From assembly GCF_000187245.1 (NCBI RefSeq), contig NC_027864.1, positions 1,178,001 through 1,242,000 on the forward strand: DNA of 64,000 nucleotides, written 5' to 3'. This document shows positions 9,153 to 18,381 of this stretch, in pieces. This DNA is from Ogataea parapolymorpha DL-1 (taxonomy: Eukaryota; Ascomycota; Pichiomycetes; Pichiales; Pichiaceae). The notes under the pieces are model-generated. The model did not search any database. It saw only the letters and a program-made list of their open reading frames with translations, and had not been told where the DNA came from. The position numbers and the translations under genes are program-made. Numbering within the stretch: the stretch's first letter is position 1; each line of letters starts with the position of its first letter.

Positions 9153-10457
9153 TCAGTATACATATGGAACTATCTTGTACGGAACCAACTTCTCGTACTC
9201 TGTCCAGGATTTGCCGTATTTGGTTCGACATTTGTGCTCATCCCGTTTCTGGCGGTGTAGCAGCAAGAAGGCAAAGTATATCACATAGAAGTATGTCAAT
9301 GGCGTGCCAAACCCTGTTGGAAGACACCAACTCAATGCAATCAATAAATCTCCAAAATAATTAATATGTTGGGAGAGTCCCCACCATCCTTCGACCAACA
9401 AGCTTGTTCCGCGTTCTGTTTTGATGCTCTTCATGTGTGGAAGTAGTCCTTGGCGGAACTTGCTCTTCTGGCTGTTGGACGAGTGGAAAATGTAGTATCC
9501 AATGGCCATGATGGCCACGACACCACTGAAGGCTGCCGAAGACAGATGCACAGGCCTGAGCGAGAGGTATCTTGCTTGCAGGGAGTACGTGAACGGGACC
9601 CAGCAAAGATCGCCAAATGCGAGCATGAAACCGAATCCGTCAGTGGTAATGTCCATCATGGAGAGCACGCCTTCCTCGTTGAGCACACCGTCGAAAATGT
9701 AGAAGGATTGCATCGCAACAACGAACAAGAGCGAGTTAGCCACCGTTCCAGTCTCCAAATACTGTTTTTGGACGCACGAGAGGTCTATCAGCAGCCAAAG
9801 CAGCATTCCTGGCCGTAGCTCGCAAAATAGCTTGATGTCCCAGGGTCCTATTCTGGGGTTGAGTTCCCTGCCGATAAACCAGTCAAAAACGACGTTTTTT
9901 GAGTTTCCACCCTCCGCAAGAATGCGCTCGTACGTTCCTGCGCCATTGGGCCGTCTCAGAGGGAAATATGAGCACAGGTAGACAAACGTGCTGAGAATAA
10001 GAGAAAATTCCCAGGAAACGACCATTAGGGGCAGAAAATTGTCATAAATAAACTGAAGCTCGGGCACATTGCCCCTTGTGTACAAGGCTCTTGCTGCCAA
10101 AGCTCCACAGAGCAAAAGACTCAGTTCCTTGCCGTTGATAAGATACGTCAAATGTGTTCCGTCACGCAACGTTGTGCCTTTTTTATAGTAGCCAGGAACA
10201 ATAAGATCCAGCAATGCAAGACCGAAAAACCAGACCAGGTATGCTATCCAGCATTTGGCATTGAAAAACGTTTCCTTGGTGAGTTGCTCTGCAAACAAGC
10301 TTCTGATCGTGTTGATCTGCAAATTGCACCCCTCGACAACATACCGCTCATTGCACGCCGCATAGAGAAAAACAACCACCAAAGGCAGGCTGAATGTCAG
10401 AATTAAGGCCCCAGGAAACCCAAAGAAGTCTTTGTGGACGGTGAATGGATTGAGCAT
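9153..10457 (-). CDS. ERG24: Sterol C-14 reductase
   Basis: 434 aa from the ATG at 10457 (MLNPFTVHKD). Integral ER membrane enzyme that reduces the delta-14 double bond of the 4,4-dimethyl sterol intermediate with NADPH in ergosterol synthesis. Signature blocks of the ERG4/ERG24 family are clear: GGNSKNVVFDWFIGRELNPR, GVLNEEGVLSMMDITTDGFG, the motif around RGTSLLVEGWW.LSQHINYFGD and the C-terminal LLHRQKRDEHKCRTKYG ending in VPYKIVPYVY. Length is normal. The upstream in-frame codons are non-ATG and not needed. Confidence 0.97.
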   Translation of the reverse strand: MLNPFTVHKDFFGFPGALILTFSLPLVVVFLYAACNERYVVEGCNLQINTIRSLFAEQLTKETFFNAKCWIAYLVWFFGLALLDLIVPGYYKKGTTLRDGTHLTYLINGKELSLLLCGALAARALYTRGNVPELQFIYDNFLPLMVVSWEFSLILSTFVYLCSYFPLRRPNGAGTYERILAEGGNSKNVVFDWFIGRELNPRIGPWDIKLFCELRPGMLLWLLIDLSCVQKQYLETGTVANSLLFVVAMQSFYIFDGVLNEEGVLSMMDITTDGFGFMLAFGDLCWVPFTYSLQARYLSLRPVHLSSAAFSGVVAIMAIGYYIFHSSNSQKSKFRQGLLPHMKSIKTERGTSLLVEGWWGLSQHINYFGDLLIALSWCLPTGFGTPLTYFYVIYFAFLLLHRQKRDEHKCRTKYGKSWTEYEKLVPYKIVPYVY

Positions 10458-10572
10458 AGCAGAGGAAAGTTGACAAAAACTCGTATAAAAAGGAAACTCG
10501 AGATCGGGTCGATCGACCCACACGAGTCAATTAATTTACTTATCTAATTTTAGTTAATTACATATTACACTT

Positions 10573-11484
10573 ATGACTGTGACAAAGACCAATCTCGACG
10601 GCATTCTGCCCCTTGTTGCGCGGGGAAAGGTCCGCGATATTTATCAGGTCGATGACAACACGCTGCTGTTTGTGGCCACAGACAGAATCTCTGCCTACGA
10701 TGTGATAATGGAAAATGGGATCGAGGACAAGGGGAAGATTCTCACCCAATTGTCAGTTTTCTGGTTCAACTTGCTCTCTGACGTGATCCCAAACCATTTG
10801 GTCGCCTCTTCGGACGAAGACATTTTTGCCAAGCTCCCTAAACAACTGTCGGAGCCTAAATACAAGGCCCAACTTGCTGGCCGCTCGCTCCTTGTGAAAA
10901 AGCACAAGCTTGTGCCATTGGAGGCCATTGTCAGAGGATACATTACAGGAAGCGCCTGGAAAGAGTACAAGAAGTCCGGTACAGTGCACGGCTTGCCAGT
11001 GAAGTCGGGATTGCAAGAGAGCGAGGCCTTTGAAAAGCCAATTTTCACCCCATCAACCAAAGCTGAACAGGGCCAACATGACGAGAACATCTCTCCAGAG
11101 CAAGCTGCGCAGCTTGTGGGCGAGAAACTGTGTGCAGAGGTGGCAGAAAAGGCCATCGCACTGTACTCAAAAGCACGTGACTATGCCCTGTCGCGGGGCA
11201 TCATCCTTGCCGACACCAAGTTTGAGTTTGGCCTCAACGAGAAGAACGAGCTTGTTCTCGTTGACGAGGTGCTTACACCGGACTCGTCGCGGTTCTGGGA
11301 TGCCAAGAAGTACGAGCTCGGCCGCTCGCAGGACTCCTTTGACAAGCAGTTCCTCCGTGACTGGCTCACCTCGAACCAGCTGAACGGCAAGGAGGGTGTT
11401 TCTATGACGAATGAAATTGTTGCAAAGACTGCCGCCAAATACAAAGAGGCTTACGAGGCTCTCACAGGAAAGACCTGGGCATAG
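10573..11484 (+). CDS. ADE1: SAICAR synthetase (purine biosynthesis)
   Basis: 303 aa. Phosphoribosylaminoimidazole-succinocarboxamide synthase, the cytosolic ATP-dependent step joining CAIR and aspartate. Seen motifs: GKVRDIYQVDDNTLLFVATDR, the substrate loop VRGYITGSAWKEY and the metal/ATP block DTKFEFGLNEKNELVLVDEV followed by TPDSSRFW. Length fits fungal Ade1. It is divergent from ERG24 with 115 bp between start codons, so the two share a short promoter. Confidence 0.97.
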   Translation: MTVTKTNLDGILPLVARGKVRDIYQVDDNTLLFVATDRISAYDVIMENGIEDKGKILTQLSVFWFNLLSDVIPNHLVASSDEDIFAKLPKQLSEPKYKAQLAGRSLLVKKHKLVPLEAIVRGYITGSAWKEYKKSGTVHGLPVKSGLQESEAFEKPIFTPSTKAEQGQHDENISPEQAAQLVGEKLCAEVAEKAIALYSKARDYALSRGIILADTKFEFGLNEKNELVLVDEVLTPDSSRFWDAKKYELGRSQDSFDKQFLRDWLTSNQLNGKEGVSMTNEIVAKTAAKYKEAYEALTGKTWA

Positions 11485-11559
11485 ATGTTGAAATAAATTA
11501 AGCTCTCCTAAATAATTTAATTATTTTCTGTATCCGGAAGTTTGTAAATACAGTATTCG

Positions 11560-12795
11560 ATGGACGATTTCCAAGTGTTGGAGCTCATCGGACGAGGCTC
11601 GTTCGGATGTGTGCGCAAAGTAAGGCGGATCGCTGACGGAAAGGTGTTTGTACGCAAAGAAATATCATATGGGGCCATGAATAGCAAGGAGAAGCACCAG
11701 CTTAGCACCGAGTTTAGGATCTTACGAGAATTGAGACATCCCAACATTGTGCAGTATCTACACCATGACCATGTCCAGGATGAGCACCAGGTTCATTTGT
11801 ATATGGAATACTGCGATGGAGGCGATTTATCGGTGCTGATAAAGAAGTACAAGGAGAGAAACGAGTTTATACCAGAAACACTGATCTGGCAGATATTTAC
11901 CCAGGTGTTGAATGCGCTTTACAAATGTCACTATGGAACGTCGATAGAGCCCGTCAGCAATCTTTTCCAGTCATCGCCTGAACTGGAACCGAAACCTGTG
12001 GACCATCAGGTGATTATTCATCGCGACATCAAACCAGACAACATTTTCCTTCTATCGGACGGGTATTCGATCAAATTGGGCGATTTCGGTCTTGCAAAGT
12101 GGCTCCAACACGAAAACGAGTTTGCCAAGACCTATGTGGGCACGCCATATTACATGTCTCCCGAGGTGCTGATGGACAGACCGTACGATCCCGTGTGCGA
12201 CGTTTGGTCGCTCGGATGCGTTATGTATGAATTGTGTGCTCTACGTCCGCCTTTCCAGGCCAAGACTCACTTGGCATTGCAGGAAAAAATCAAGGCTGGA
12301 ACGTTCCAGCCGATCCCTGATCATTACTCGCATAGACTACAGATGGTCATCAATGCATGTCTTATTGTCGACCCCGTGGAACGCGCTACCGTCAACCAGC
12401 TGCTACAGGACGCTTCTTTCAAACTGTTCAGGAAAGAATGGGAAATGACGCAATGGGAGAAGCGGCTGCGCGAGCACGAAACAGAACTGCTTCTTAAAGA
12501 ACGCAAGCTGGTCAAGTTTGAGGACGCTCTCAACGAAGAATGCAAAAATATGAATCTCAAGTTTGAAGAAATTAGAAATGGCTATAAAAATGAGTTTAAT
12601 TACATGCTGGGGTTGCAACTCAACAAAGTTCTCACAGAGCTCTTTGGGAACCAGCTCTCGCCAACACTCAGACAGCAGCTTGCCAACAGAGTAGGCAAAG
12701 AAAACTACCAACAGCCGGCATTCCAAAACCATAAACTCAAGGGCCCCCGCGAGTTATACGACAGAGCCCAGAAAAGAGACGAAAAGAGACGATAG
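11560..12795 (+). CDS. KIN3: NIMA-family serine/threonine kinase
   Basis: 411 aa. N-terminal kinase domain with glycine loop GRGSFG near residues 11-16, a catalytic loop HRDIKPDN near 153, DFG near 173, and an activation segment ending GTPYYMSPE. NIMA/Kin3 features include the long insert between the two halves of the C-lobe (GTSIEPVSNLFQ) and EYCDGGDL. The C-terminal third (from about residue 285) is a coiled coil (EKRLREHETELLLKERK) with a basic tail. Kin3 kinases act in mitosis and DNA-damage G2/M control. It is tandem to ADE1 and converges on the OSH1-like gene. Confidence 0.92.
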   Translation: MDDFQVLELIGRGSFGCVRKVRRIADGKVFVRKEISYGAMNSKEKHQLSTEFRILRELRHPNIVQYLHHDHVQDEHQVHLYMEYCDGGDLSVLIKKYKERNEFIPETLIWQIFTQVLNALYKCHYGTSIEPVSNLFQSSPELEPKPVDHQVIIHRDIKPDNIFLLSDGYSIKLGDFGLAKWLQHENEFAKTYVGTPYYMSPEVLMDRPYDPVCDVWSLGCVMYELCALRPPFQAKTHLALQEKIKAGTFQPIPDHYSHRLQMVINACLIVDPVERATVNQLLQDASFKLFRKEWEMTQWEKRLREHETELLLKERKLVKFEDALNEECKNMNLKFEEIRNGYKNEFNYMLGLQLNKVLTELFGNQLSPTLRQQLANRVGKENYQQPAFQNHKLKGPRELYDRAQKRDEKRR

Positions 12796-12823
12796 ATCCG
12801 CAGCATTCATTACACAAAAACTA

Positions 12824-15800
12824 TTAAAAGATGTCTTTATAATTTCTCAGCTTTCCCTCTTTGCGAGGCACCCAGTAGTTGTCTTTGTACTTCCAGTAGA
12901 TCTCACCCGTCACAGGATGCTTGGCCTGGACGAAAAAGGTAGGCTCGTATTTTTCGCCAGACAGCTCGCGCTGTTTGCGGGCAGCTCTCTGTTTGTTTTC
13001 CACGCGCGTCTTTTCAGTACTGGCAAGGTCATATTCTCCATTTTCCATTGCGCGCTGGTCAGGGCGCAATCTTGTGTCTGTGCAGGCAATAACGGGTAGA
13101 AGATGAGGCTGAGGCGCGTTCAACGAGGCCGCAAAGTTCGTGAGATGGAACATCATCTCTGTTCTCTCATTTGCTTCCCAAACCAGGAACTTCGCTGCAT
13201 CAGGCTTGGTTGCGTCCTTGGCGAAGATCTTCGAATTCCAATGTCCGCCAACCGTGTACTTTAGCTTACCGTCGTTCGAGTAAATCTCACCCTTGACTTC
13301 ACCTGCGCTGGAAGCTCTCCAGCCTCGTTGCTTGAAATTGAAGCTCATATAGTCCCCAGTGGTGTGGTTTCTAATTTCCATCTCCCCATAGTTATCAATG
13401 GTTGGATTTCCGACAATGATACCAATGACAGAATTCCTGATCTTTTTCCAGGAATACGTTTCGTGGTCCACTCTCTGGCCCTTCTGGTCCACAACACCTT
13501 TTCCGGGATACAAATCCACATACCACGTACCCAGATGTTTGATGTCAAAGGAGCGACCGAAGAATTTGGTATCCACGTTAGACTCTCCGTAATAAGACCA
13601 CGATGGAGATTCAGCAATAAGTGCGGATATTGGAGGGTGATGACTCACTTGTTCGGCCAGCACCCTGTACCCCTGGTCCGGACGAGCATACTCAAAAGTC
13701 TCTCCGAGCAATGGATTGAATGGCTTAGCAATACGTCCCACCGTGGAAACATACTCCGAAGCAGCGAATGCAGCAATGTAAATCATTCTTGTAGGAGAAT
13801 CGTCGATGGTGGCAGCCTTGTCTAGAAGCGAGCAGTATTCGAGCACCTCGACACTTCTCTGCAAGAGCGAGGTTGGTTCATTGAAAACAACAGGTAGAGT
13901 CATCTTAGTCATGTCTTTTCCTACCATGGACTTCAAAACACTCCACAGCGAGATTTTCGGTCTATTGTCTTCTTTCTTCAACGTGGTTCTAATTGGATCC
14001 TCATAGCCCTTAAATGTTTCCTCTTTCTTGATTTTTTCAAGTCGTTCGAGCTGCTTTGGACTTGACAACTCAAAACCATTTACAACAACATGGCCTTTGT
14101 TGTCTTCCTCAGAACTATCTGCAACGGCCGTGGACTCGGTTGCGCCGGTGGCCTGCTCGTCAACTTCTTCTTCATGACCAGTGTCTTCAGCATCGAAAAA
14201 CTCGTCCTCAGACTCCTCCTCTTCGGCCAAAAATTGTCTAATCTGTTCTGGGCTCTTGCTTTCGACGTTGACAATGTTTTCCCTCACCGTGTCGTTTGGC
14301 GCGACCTCAGTAACGGCCTGGATGATTCCAGGATTGTTCTTTAGAGATTTTTTGATCGCATGAAGCTTATCTTCGAGTTCCACAATTTTCTGCTCGCGCG
14401 ACTGCATCTCCAGTTCCAAACGTTTGAGAGTATTTTCCCAAATTTTGGAGATCTCCTGCTGTCTCTCGATAATCTTGCCAAACTTGTTCTCGTACTTTTT
14501 CAAGAGATCAGACTGTGTTTCTGAGAGGCTCGTCAAACTCGAAAGAATTGTCATAGCCTCTTCAATCACCTGGCCCTTGGACACGCTTTCGTCGGATTCG
14601 GCAGCAGTCAAAAACTCGCCAAACGATTTCAGCTCGATCATCATCTGGTTCTTACTCACTGCAAGCTCCGAGTTGTTCAGATTCGGAGCAATGATATCCT
14701 CACCCTCGGCAATACTGCTGTCACGGGGAGTTGTATGGACACTGCTATCCTCGTCGTCAAGGTCCGTATCGCGTTCGTCGTCAGCCGCAGAAGAAATTGT
14801 AATCTTACTGCCCGCCTCCCCACTAGACCCAAACGATCCAACCGAAGGCGAACGGTCTTTCTTTGCAGGCAGCTTCAGATCGGCGTTCTCTTTGATTTCA
14901 GGTAGTGCAAACGCATCCTTGTTTCTCTTGGCGAGCTTCGAAAGTTTTCGCATCGGTTTCTTGTACGATTTGTTCTCTCTAGAAGACAACGAGCCAGACC
15001 CTTCATCGTCCGAAGATAAGGACACCGAAGAAGCGTTGGAGAACGTTCTTTGATGGGCGGTGATTGGCGATGGCGACTGGTCGTTGTACGATCCGCGGTT
15101 GCCAATGTTCTGTGTGCTATTGGACCGAGTGGACTCAAAGCTTTCTCTATTTCTTGCAGTCTTCTTGGCCCGTTGCTGTTCTTCCGCAGCAATTGCACGC
15201 TGTTGTCGCTCCTGGTCCTTTGCATAGCGGATTGCATTTTGTAATGCCCAGACCCATCTATTCGTCTCTATCACATGATTGGCCTTGAGGTGCCATTTAA
15301 GAGATGCCTTGTTGCCCCTGTTCTTGATAATGATCTCGAACTTAGACTTTTCAGAGCTGTCCATGCGCAATTGAGCGCTTGCAAGATGTATCATTCCACG
15401 GCAGGAGTTATAAATATCGTTCGGAGAGGTGTAGTAAGAGAGTCTTCCTTCGGCGTCCAAAATGAACCATCTCAGTTTATAGCCACCGGCGAAATTGGTC
15501 CATTTCTTCAGGAAACCCTTGAATGTTGGCGGGCCTGAGTGAAGCTGCCCGCTTTGATTAGTAGGATCGATCATGGTCTGATGATTGCACGATTCTTTCA
15601 GCAGTTTCTTCATCGTAGACGACACAGCAGAGTCAATAGGAAGTTTGCCATTGAGATTCCGTTTGAACGGATCCCCTCCGTGCTCCAGAATGAACTTGAC
15701 CATCTGGATGTCGTCTTTCTTGATAAACTCCAGCAAAACAGTGTCTCCTGTGACGGGATCTGTTCCATTGATGTCTAGCAAGTTTTTGACCCTTGGATTG

Positions 15801-16291
15801 CTCAACAGCCTATCGAGCACGTCAAACTTGCGTGTCTCAAAAGCGCTTCTCAGCTCGTTTGCCTTGATTTCCACAAATTTTGTCCGGAGGTCAGAAAGCA
15901 GCTGCACCGTTTCCATATTTGAGGAGCACTCGATGGGCTGCTTCATCTGCTTGTTGACAATACAGTCATTGATATCTTCCTGGCCCATTAAAAACGTAAT
16001 CACGTCGTTTCGAGACGAAATTGCGGCGTAGTGCAGTGCCGTGTTCCCCTGGTCATCCTGAGCATTGATGTCGTCAACCAGTTTCCTTTGGACGATATAT
16101 TCTATTACGGACAACGGAGCCACCTGCACCGCAAATATGAGGATCTGGTGCAATAAAAGCGATACTTGCGGATCCGGCGGGTTGATTGCCCGGCATTCGT
16201 TAAAAAGCTCTTGTAGCTTATCCTTGTCTGAGCTCCTCAGACAGTCCAGCAGTTTGAGCTTGAGCAAACTAGCATTGGATGCGATGTTCAT
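12824..16291 (-). CDS. OSH1: Oxysterol-binding protein with ankyrin, PH, FFAT and ORD domains
   Basis: 1155 aa lipid-transfer protein of membrane contact sites. Order: ankyrin repeats near residues 70-230 (QGNTALHYAAISSRNDVITF and a second set around GDTVLLEFIKKDD), PH domain about 257-359 (FKGFLKKWTNFAGGYKLRWF), a long Ser/acidic linker with a coiled coil, an FFAT motif EFFDAED near residue 697 that would bind the VAP protein Scs2, and an OSBP-related domain from about 777 with the family signature EQVSHHPP near 882. This full set is that of Osh1/Swh1 and Osh2. Length matches. Confidence 0.95.
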   Translation of the reverse strand: MNIASNASLLKLKLLDCLRSSDKDKLQELFNECRAINPPDPQVSLLLHQILIFAVQVAPLSVIEYIVQRKLVDDINAQDDQGNTALHYAAISSRNDVITFLMGQEDINDCIVNKQMKQPIECSSNMETVQLLSDLRTKFVEIKANELRSAFETRKFDVLDRLLSNPRVKNLLDINGTDPVTGDTVLLEFIKKDDIQMVKFILEHGGDPFKRNLNGKLPIDSAVSSTMKKLLKESCNHQTMIDPTNQSGQLHSGPPTFKGFLKKWTNFAGGYKLRWFILDAEGRLSYYTSPNDIYNSCRGMIHLASAQLRMDSSEKSKFEIIIKNRGNKASLKWHLKANHVIETNRWVWALQNAIRYAKDQERQQRAIAAEEQQRAKKTARNRESFESTRSNSTQNIGNRGSYNDQSPSPITAHQRTFSNASSVSLSSDDEGSGSLSSRENKSYKKPMRKLSKLAKRNKDAFALPEIKENADLKLPAKKDRSPSVGSFGSSGEAGSKITISSAADDERDTDLDDEDSSVHTTPRDSSIAEGEDIIAPNLNNSELAVSKNQMMIELKSFGEFLTAAESDESVSKGQVIEEAMTILSSLTSLSETQSDLLKKYENKFGKIIERQQEISKIWENTLKRLELEMQSREQKIVELEDKLHAIKKSLKNNPGIIQAVTEVAPNDTVRENIVNVESKSPEQIRQFLAEEEESEDEFFDAEDTGHEEEVDEQATGATESTAVADSSEEDNKGHVVVNGFELSSPKQLERLEKIKKEETFKGYEDPIRTTLKKEDNRPKISLWSVLKSMVGKDMTKMTLPVVFNEPTSLLQRSVEVLEYCSLLDKAATIDDSPTRMIYIAAFAASEYVSTVGRIAKPFNPLLGETFEYARPDQGYRVLAEQVSHHPPISALIAESPSWSYYGESNVDTKFFGRSFDIKHLGTWYVDLYPGKGVVDQKGQRVDHETYSWKKIRNSVIGIIVGNPTIDNYGEMEIRNHTTGDYMSFNFKQRGWRASSAGEVKGEIYSNDGKLKYTVGGHWNSKIFAKDATKPDAAKFLVWEANERTEMMFHLTNFAASLNAPQPHLLPVIACTDTRLRPDQRAMENGEYDLASTEKTRVENKQRAARKQRELSGEKYEPTFFVQAKHPVTGEIYWKYKDNYWVPRKEGKLRNYKDIF

Positions 16292-16589
16292 CTCGGATCA
16301 ACTGGAAATGTATCTGGCGTCGATAGAATACAATTCACGGTCTTAACAGCACTCAATTGTTCAGATATTGCGATAGTTTGCAAATAAAGGTCTCCAGAAG
16401 GTTTTTTTTACTTTCGCGGAGTCTCTTTGCACTGCCAGAACAAACTAAACTGCTTTGCCTTTTGCGCAAAAAGCAAGGCAAGTAGAAAATAAAAGAAACC
16501 TAGCACGTGAACACGGTCACGCCGTGTTTTTCGATAGGCACCAGATAGCTATTTTTCCAGTGCCGTTTACAAACAGTTGCCCATTTTCC
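16292..16589. promoter_or_regulatory. Divergent OSH1 / DUF2470 intergenic region with nested palindromes
   Basis: 298 bp between two divergent start codons. It contains a perfect 12-bp palindrome TTTTGCGCAAAA (16460-16471) nested inside TTGCCTT/AAGGCAA arms (16455-16461 and 16475-16481). There is an E-box CACGTG at 16504-16509. An inverted repeat AACACGG-N5-CCGTGTT (16510-16528) has a core CGG-N5-CCG, the geometry of a Zn2Cys6 dimer site. Binding proteins are unknown. Confidence 0.5.
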
Positions 16590-17285
16590 ATGTCTCTGAC
16601 CGCACCGGCCCTTGTCGCGCTGCTCAACAAGGAGTTCAAGCCGAACATGGAGGACATCCTAGCCGTTTACGGCGATGTCACCATTGATAAGAAAATCAAA
16701 AACATCAAAGTCAAAGAGGTCGAGCTCGACCATGTCACACTTATCTTTAATCACGACGATTTGGAAGTCGAGATGCTTAAACCTATTCCGTTTAAAAAGC
16801 CTTTGGAGAATTACGAGCAGGTTCAGAGCCATATTCTCTCGATGGCCCGCGAGGCAGCTCCGAAGAGAAATGTCAGCCATCTCCAGGTGCGGCAGGTTTG
16901 GTATCCGCAGACGGCACTTGAGCGGATCCTGGTGATTCTGGTGTCGGTGATGATGGTGGCTAAGGGGTTCCCGAACTTGATTTATGATGTGATTTTGAGC
17001 CGTGTTCTGCCTGTTCCAAACGAGTGGATTCAGTACGTCAAGCCGTACAACGATTTTATTCTCGTCACGACGGTGGCTCTGCACGCCATCGAGGTAGCCA
17101 TTTTCCTGGTTCCGCGTTTTTTCAAGTACAGAGTGGCCCCTGACTACCAGATCGAGTGGCTCGTGCTGACCACCGTCGAGGGCTATCCGTCGATCAGACG
17201 CTTTGACAGAATTGTCGCCGAGCGGGCAAAGCTCTGGAAACACTACGAGGAGGGCGGGAAGCTCGTTGTGGACAATAATGAGTAG
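16590..17285 (+). CDS. DUF2470-type membrane protein
   Basis: 231 aa from the ATG at 16590 (MSLTAPALVALLNKEF). The N-terminal 70 residues (ALLNKEFKPNMEDILAVYGD then KVKEVELDHVTLIF) look like a DUF2470 domain. Two hydrophobic stretches follow (ILVILVSVMMVAKGFPNLIY and FILVTTVALHAIEVAIFLV), so it is probably a two-pass membrane protein. Fungal members are uncharacterised; related domains sit at the C-terminus of haem/FMN-binding split-barrel proteins. No catalytic role can be read here. It is tandem upstream of OST5. Confidence 0.72.
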   Translation: MSLTAPALVALLNKEFKPNMEDILAVYGDVTIDKKIKNIKVKEVELDHVTLIFNHDDLEVEMLKPIPFKKPLENYEQVQSHILSMAREAAPKRNVSHLQVRQVWYPQTALERILVILVSVMMVAKGFPNLIYDVILSRVLPVPNEWIQYVKPYNDFILVTTVALHAIEVAIFLVPRFFKYRVAPDYQIEWLVLTTVEGYPSIRRFDRIVAERAKLWKHYEEGGKLVVDNNE

Positions 17286-17366
17286 CCCAAGAGGTAATCT
17301 TATTTTACTGGTCAAAAAGACAATTTGCAAATAAACGTTTGGAAAATATTCTTTTTGCTATTTATA

Positions 17367-17653
17367 ATGGCGTACGACCTGGTGGTAAGTACTGCTCAAT
17401 TCTCTCAATTCCACTAACGCAGTCCAAATACTCGTCCTACGCGTACTTCCACGAATTGGTGCCCGTGGCCTACCACGCAGTGCTGGCCCTCACGCTGCTG
17501 AGCATTGCTGCCGTTAGCGGTCTCTATTGCGTCACATTCCCCAACTCAGGCAAGAGAAACTCGGCATTGTATGTGATTTTCGCGCTTGTCGGGGCTGTTT
17601 CTGGCGCGTTCGGAATACTGTTTCTGTCGTCGTACGTTGGCGTGTACACGTGA
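17367..17653 (+). CDS. OST5: Oligosaccharyltransferase small subunit Ost5/TMEM258, spliced
   Basis: Exon 1 (17367-17384, MAYDLV) joins exon 2 (17423-17653) across a 38-nt intron to give 82 aa. There are two membrane spans (VLALTLLSIAAVSGLYCV and ALVGAVSGAFGILFLSSYV). The C-terminal FGILFLSSYVGVYT parallels FGVLFLLLWVGIYV of human TMEM258. Ost5 is a small membrane subunit of the ER N-glycosylation complex that pairs with Ost1. The stop codon TGA directly abuts the stop codon of the convergent neighbour, forming TGATCA at 17651-17656. Confidence 0.8.
17385..17422 (+). other. Intron of OST5 (38 nt)
   Basis: Donor GTAAGT at 17385, branch CACTAAC at 17412-17418, acceptor GCAG ending at 17422. Phase 0 after six codons. 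The downstream exon alone has no suitable ATG at its 5' end. Confidence 0.85.
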
Positions 17654-18343
17654 TCAGTTGGTTTTCTTGGTTGTGTCTGTGTTCAGTCTCCAGAATGCTG
17701 TCATCTTGTTTTTGTATGTGATATAGAACACTGGCGCATATGCAAATAGTACGCCCTTGACCAACACTGCCGCACGGTCGGCCCACACGTCGTAGTCGAT
17801 GTATTCTCTGTAGTAGCCGTACTCGGTCTCCATGAGTCTCAGGCAGATGAAGATCATGGCAGCCTCGCTGGCAGCGAGCACGGGGCTCAGCAAACCAAAC
17901 AAAATGCGTCGCAGGTTGGTGAGCCACCACACAGACCCTCCAAACGTCCGCACCTTGTAGAAATTGTACAGGTGGCGCGAACAATCCACTAGCATCGAGG
18001 ACGAGATCAAGACACTGAAGCTGATATTCTTTGCAGACTTAGGGTAGTTCAGAATGAGCGCCGTCACCAATGCCCTTGCGCCGATCGAACCCAGCACTCG
18101 CCAACCAGAGGTGCGAGAAACACCCTTCTTGGGCACTTTGCGGAAAATCGTCACGTATTCGAACCCGTCCACAAGCACACTTGTCAGGTACACCGTCAGG
18201 AAAAAGTCAGCGATGCCACCGGGTAGAAACCTCGTTCCAATGAGCGGGAACAGGATCGCAAACCGTGCCAGCACGCAAAATGCCAGAAACGCGCGCGAAC
18301 AGTCCGATAGCAACAGGTATCGCTGGGTATTATTATATGCCAT
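17654..18343 (-). CDS. Divergent PTPLA/PHS1-like multi-pass membrane protein
   Basis: 229 aa with about six hydrophobic spans. The C-terminal half lines up by eye with the 3-hydroxyacyl-CoA dehydratase (Phs1) pattern. SSSMLVDCSRHLYNFY sits where Phs1 has WSITEIVRYLYYFF, LFGLLSPVLAASE where it has LFWILYPTGVASE, and FAYAPVF where it has LAYIPGF. In Phs1 the catalytic pair is Tyr149/Glu156. Here the glutamate (Glu160) is kept at the same 7-residue spacing, but the tyrosine position is Ser153. It may be a non-catalytic paralogue of ER fatty-acid elongation, or a different membrane family. The start codon is only 38 bp from that of ERJ5. Confidence 0.5.
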   Translation of the reverse strand: MAYNNTQRYLLLSDCSRAFLAFCVLARFAILFPLIGTRFLPGGIADFFLTVYLTSVLVDGFEYVTIFRKVPKKGVSRTSGWRVLGSIGARALVTALILNYPKSAKNISFSVLISSSMLVDCSRHLYNFYKVRTFGGSVWWLTNLRRILFGLLSPVLAASEAAMIFICLRLMETEYGYYREYIDYDVWADRAAVLVKGVLFAYAPVFYITYKNKMTAFWRLNTDTTKKTN

Positions 18344-18381
18344 GGAAAATAAATACAGTAATTATATTTTTATTATTTTCC
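18344..18381. promoter_or_regulatory. 38-bp divergent intergenic region with mirrored start contexts
   Basis: The whole gap between two divergent ATGs is 38 bp and AT-rich. The two start contexts are inverted copies of each other: CATGGAAAATAA at 18341-18352 and TTATTTTCCATG at about 18373-18384 (one base offset in the AT stretch). No TATA plus upstream element can fit without lying inside one of the two coding sequences. Confidence 0.6.
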
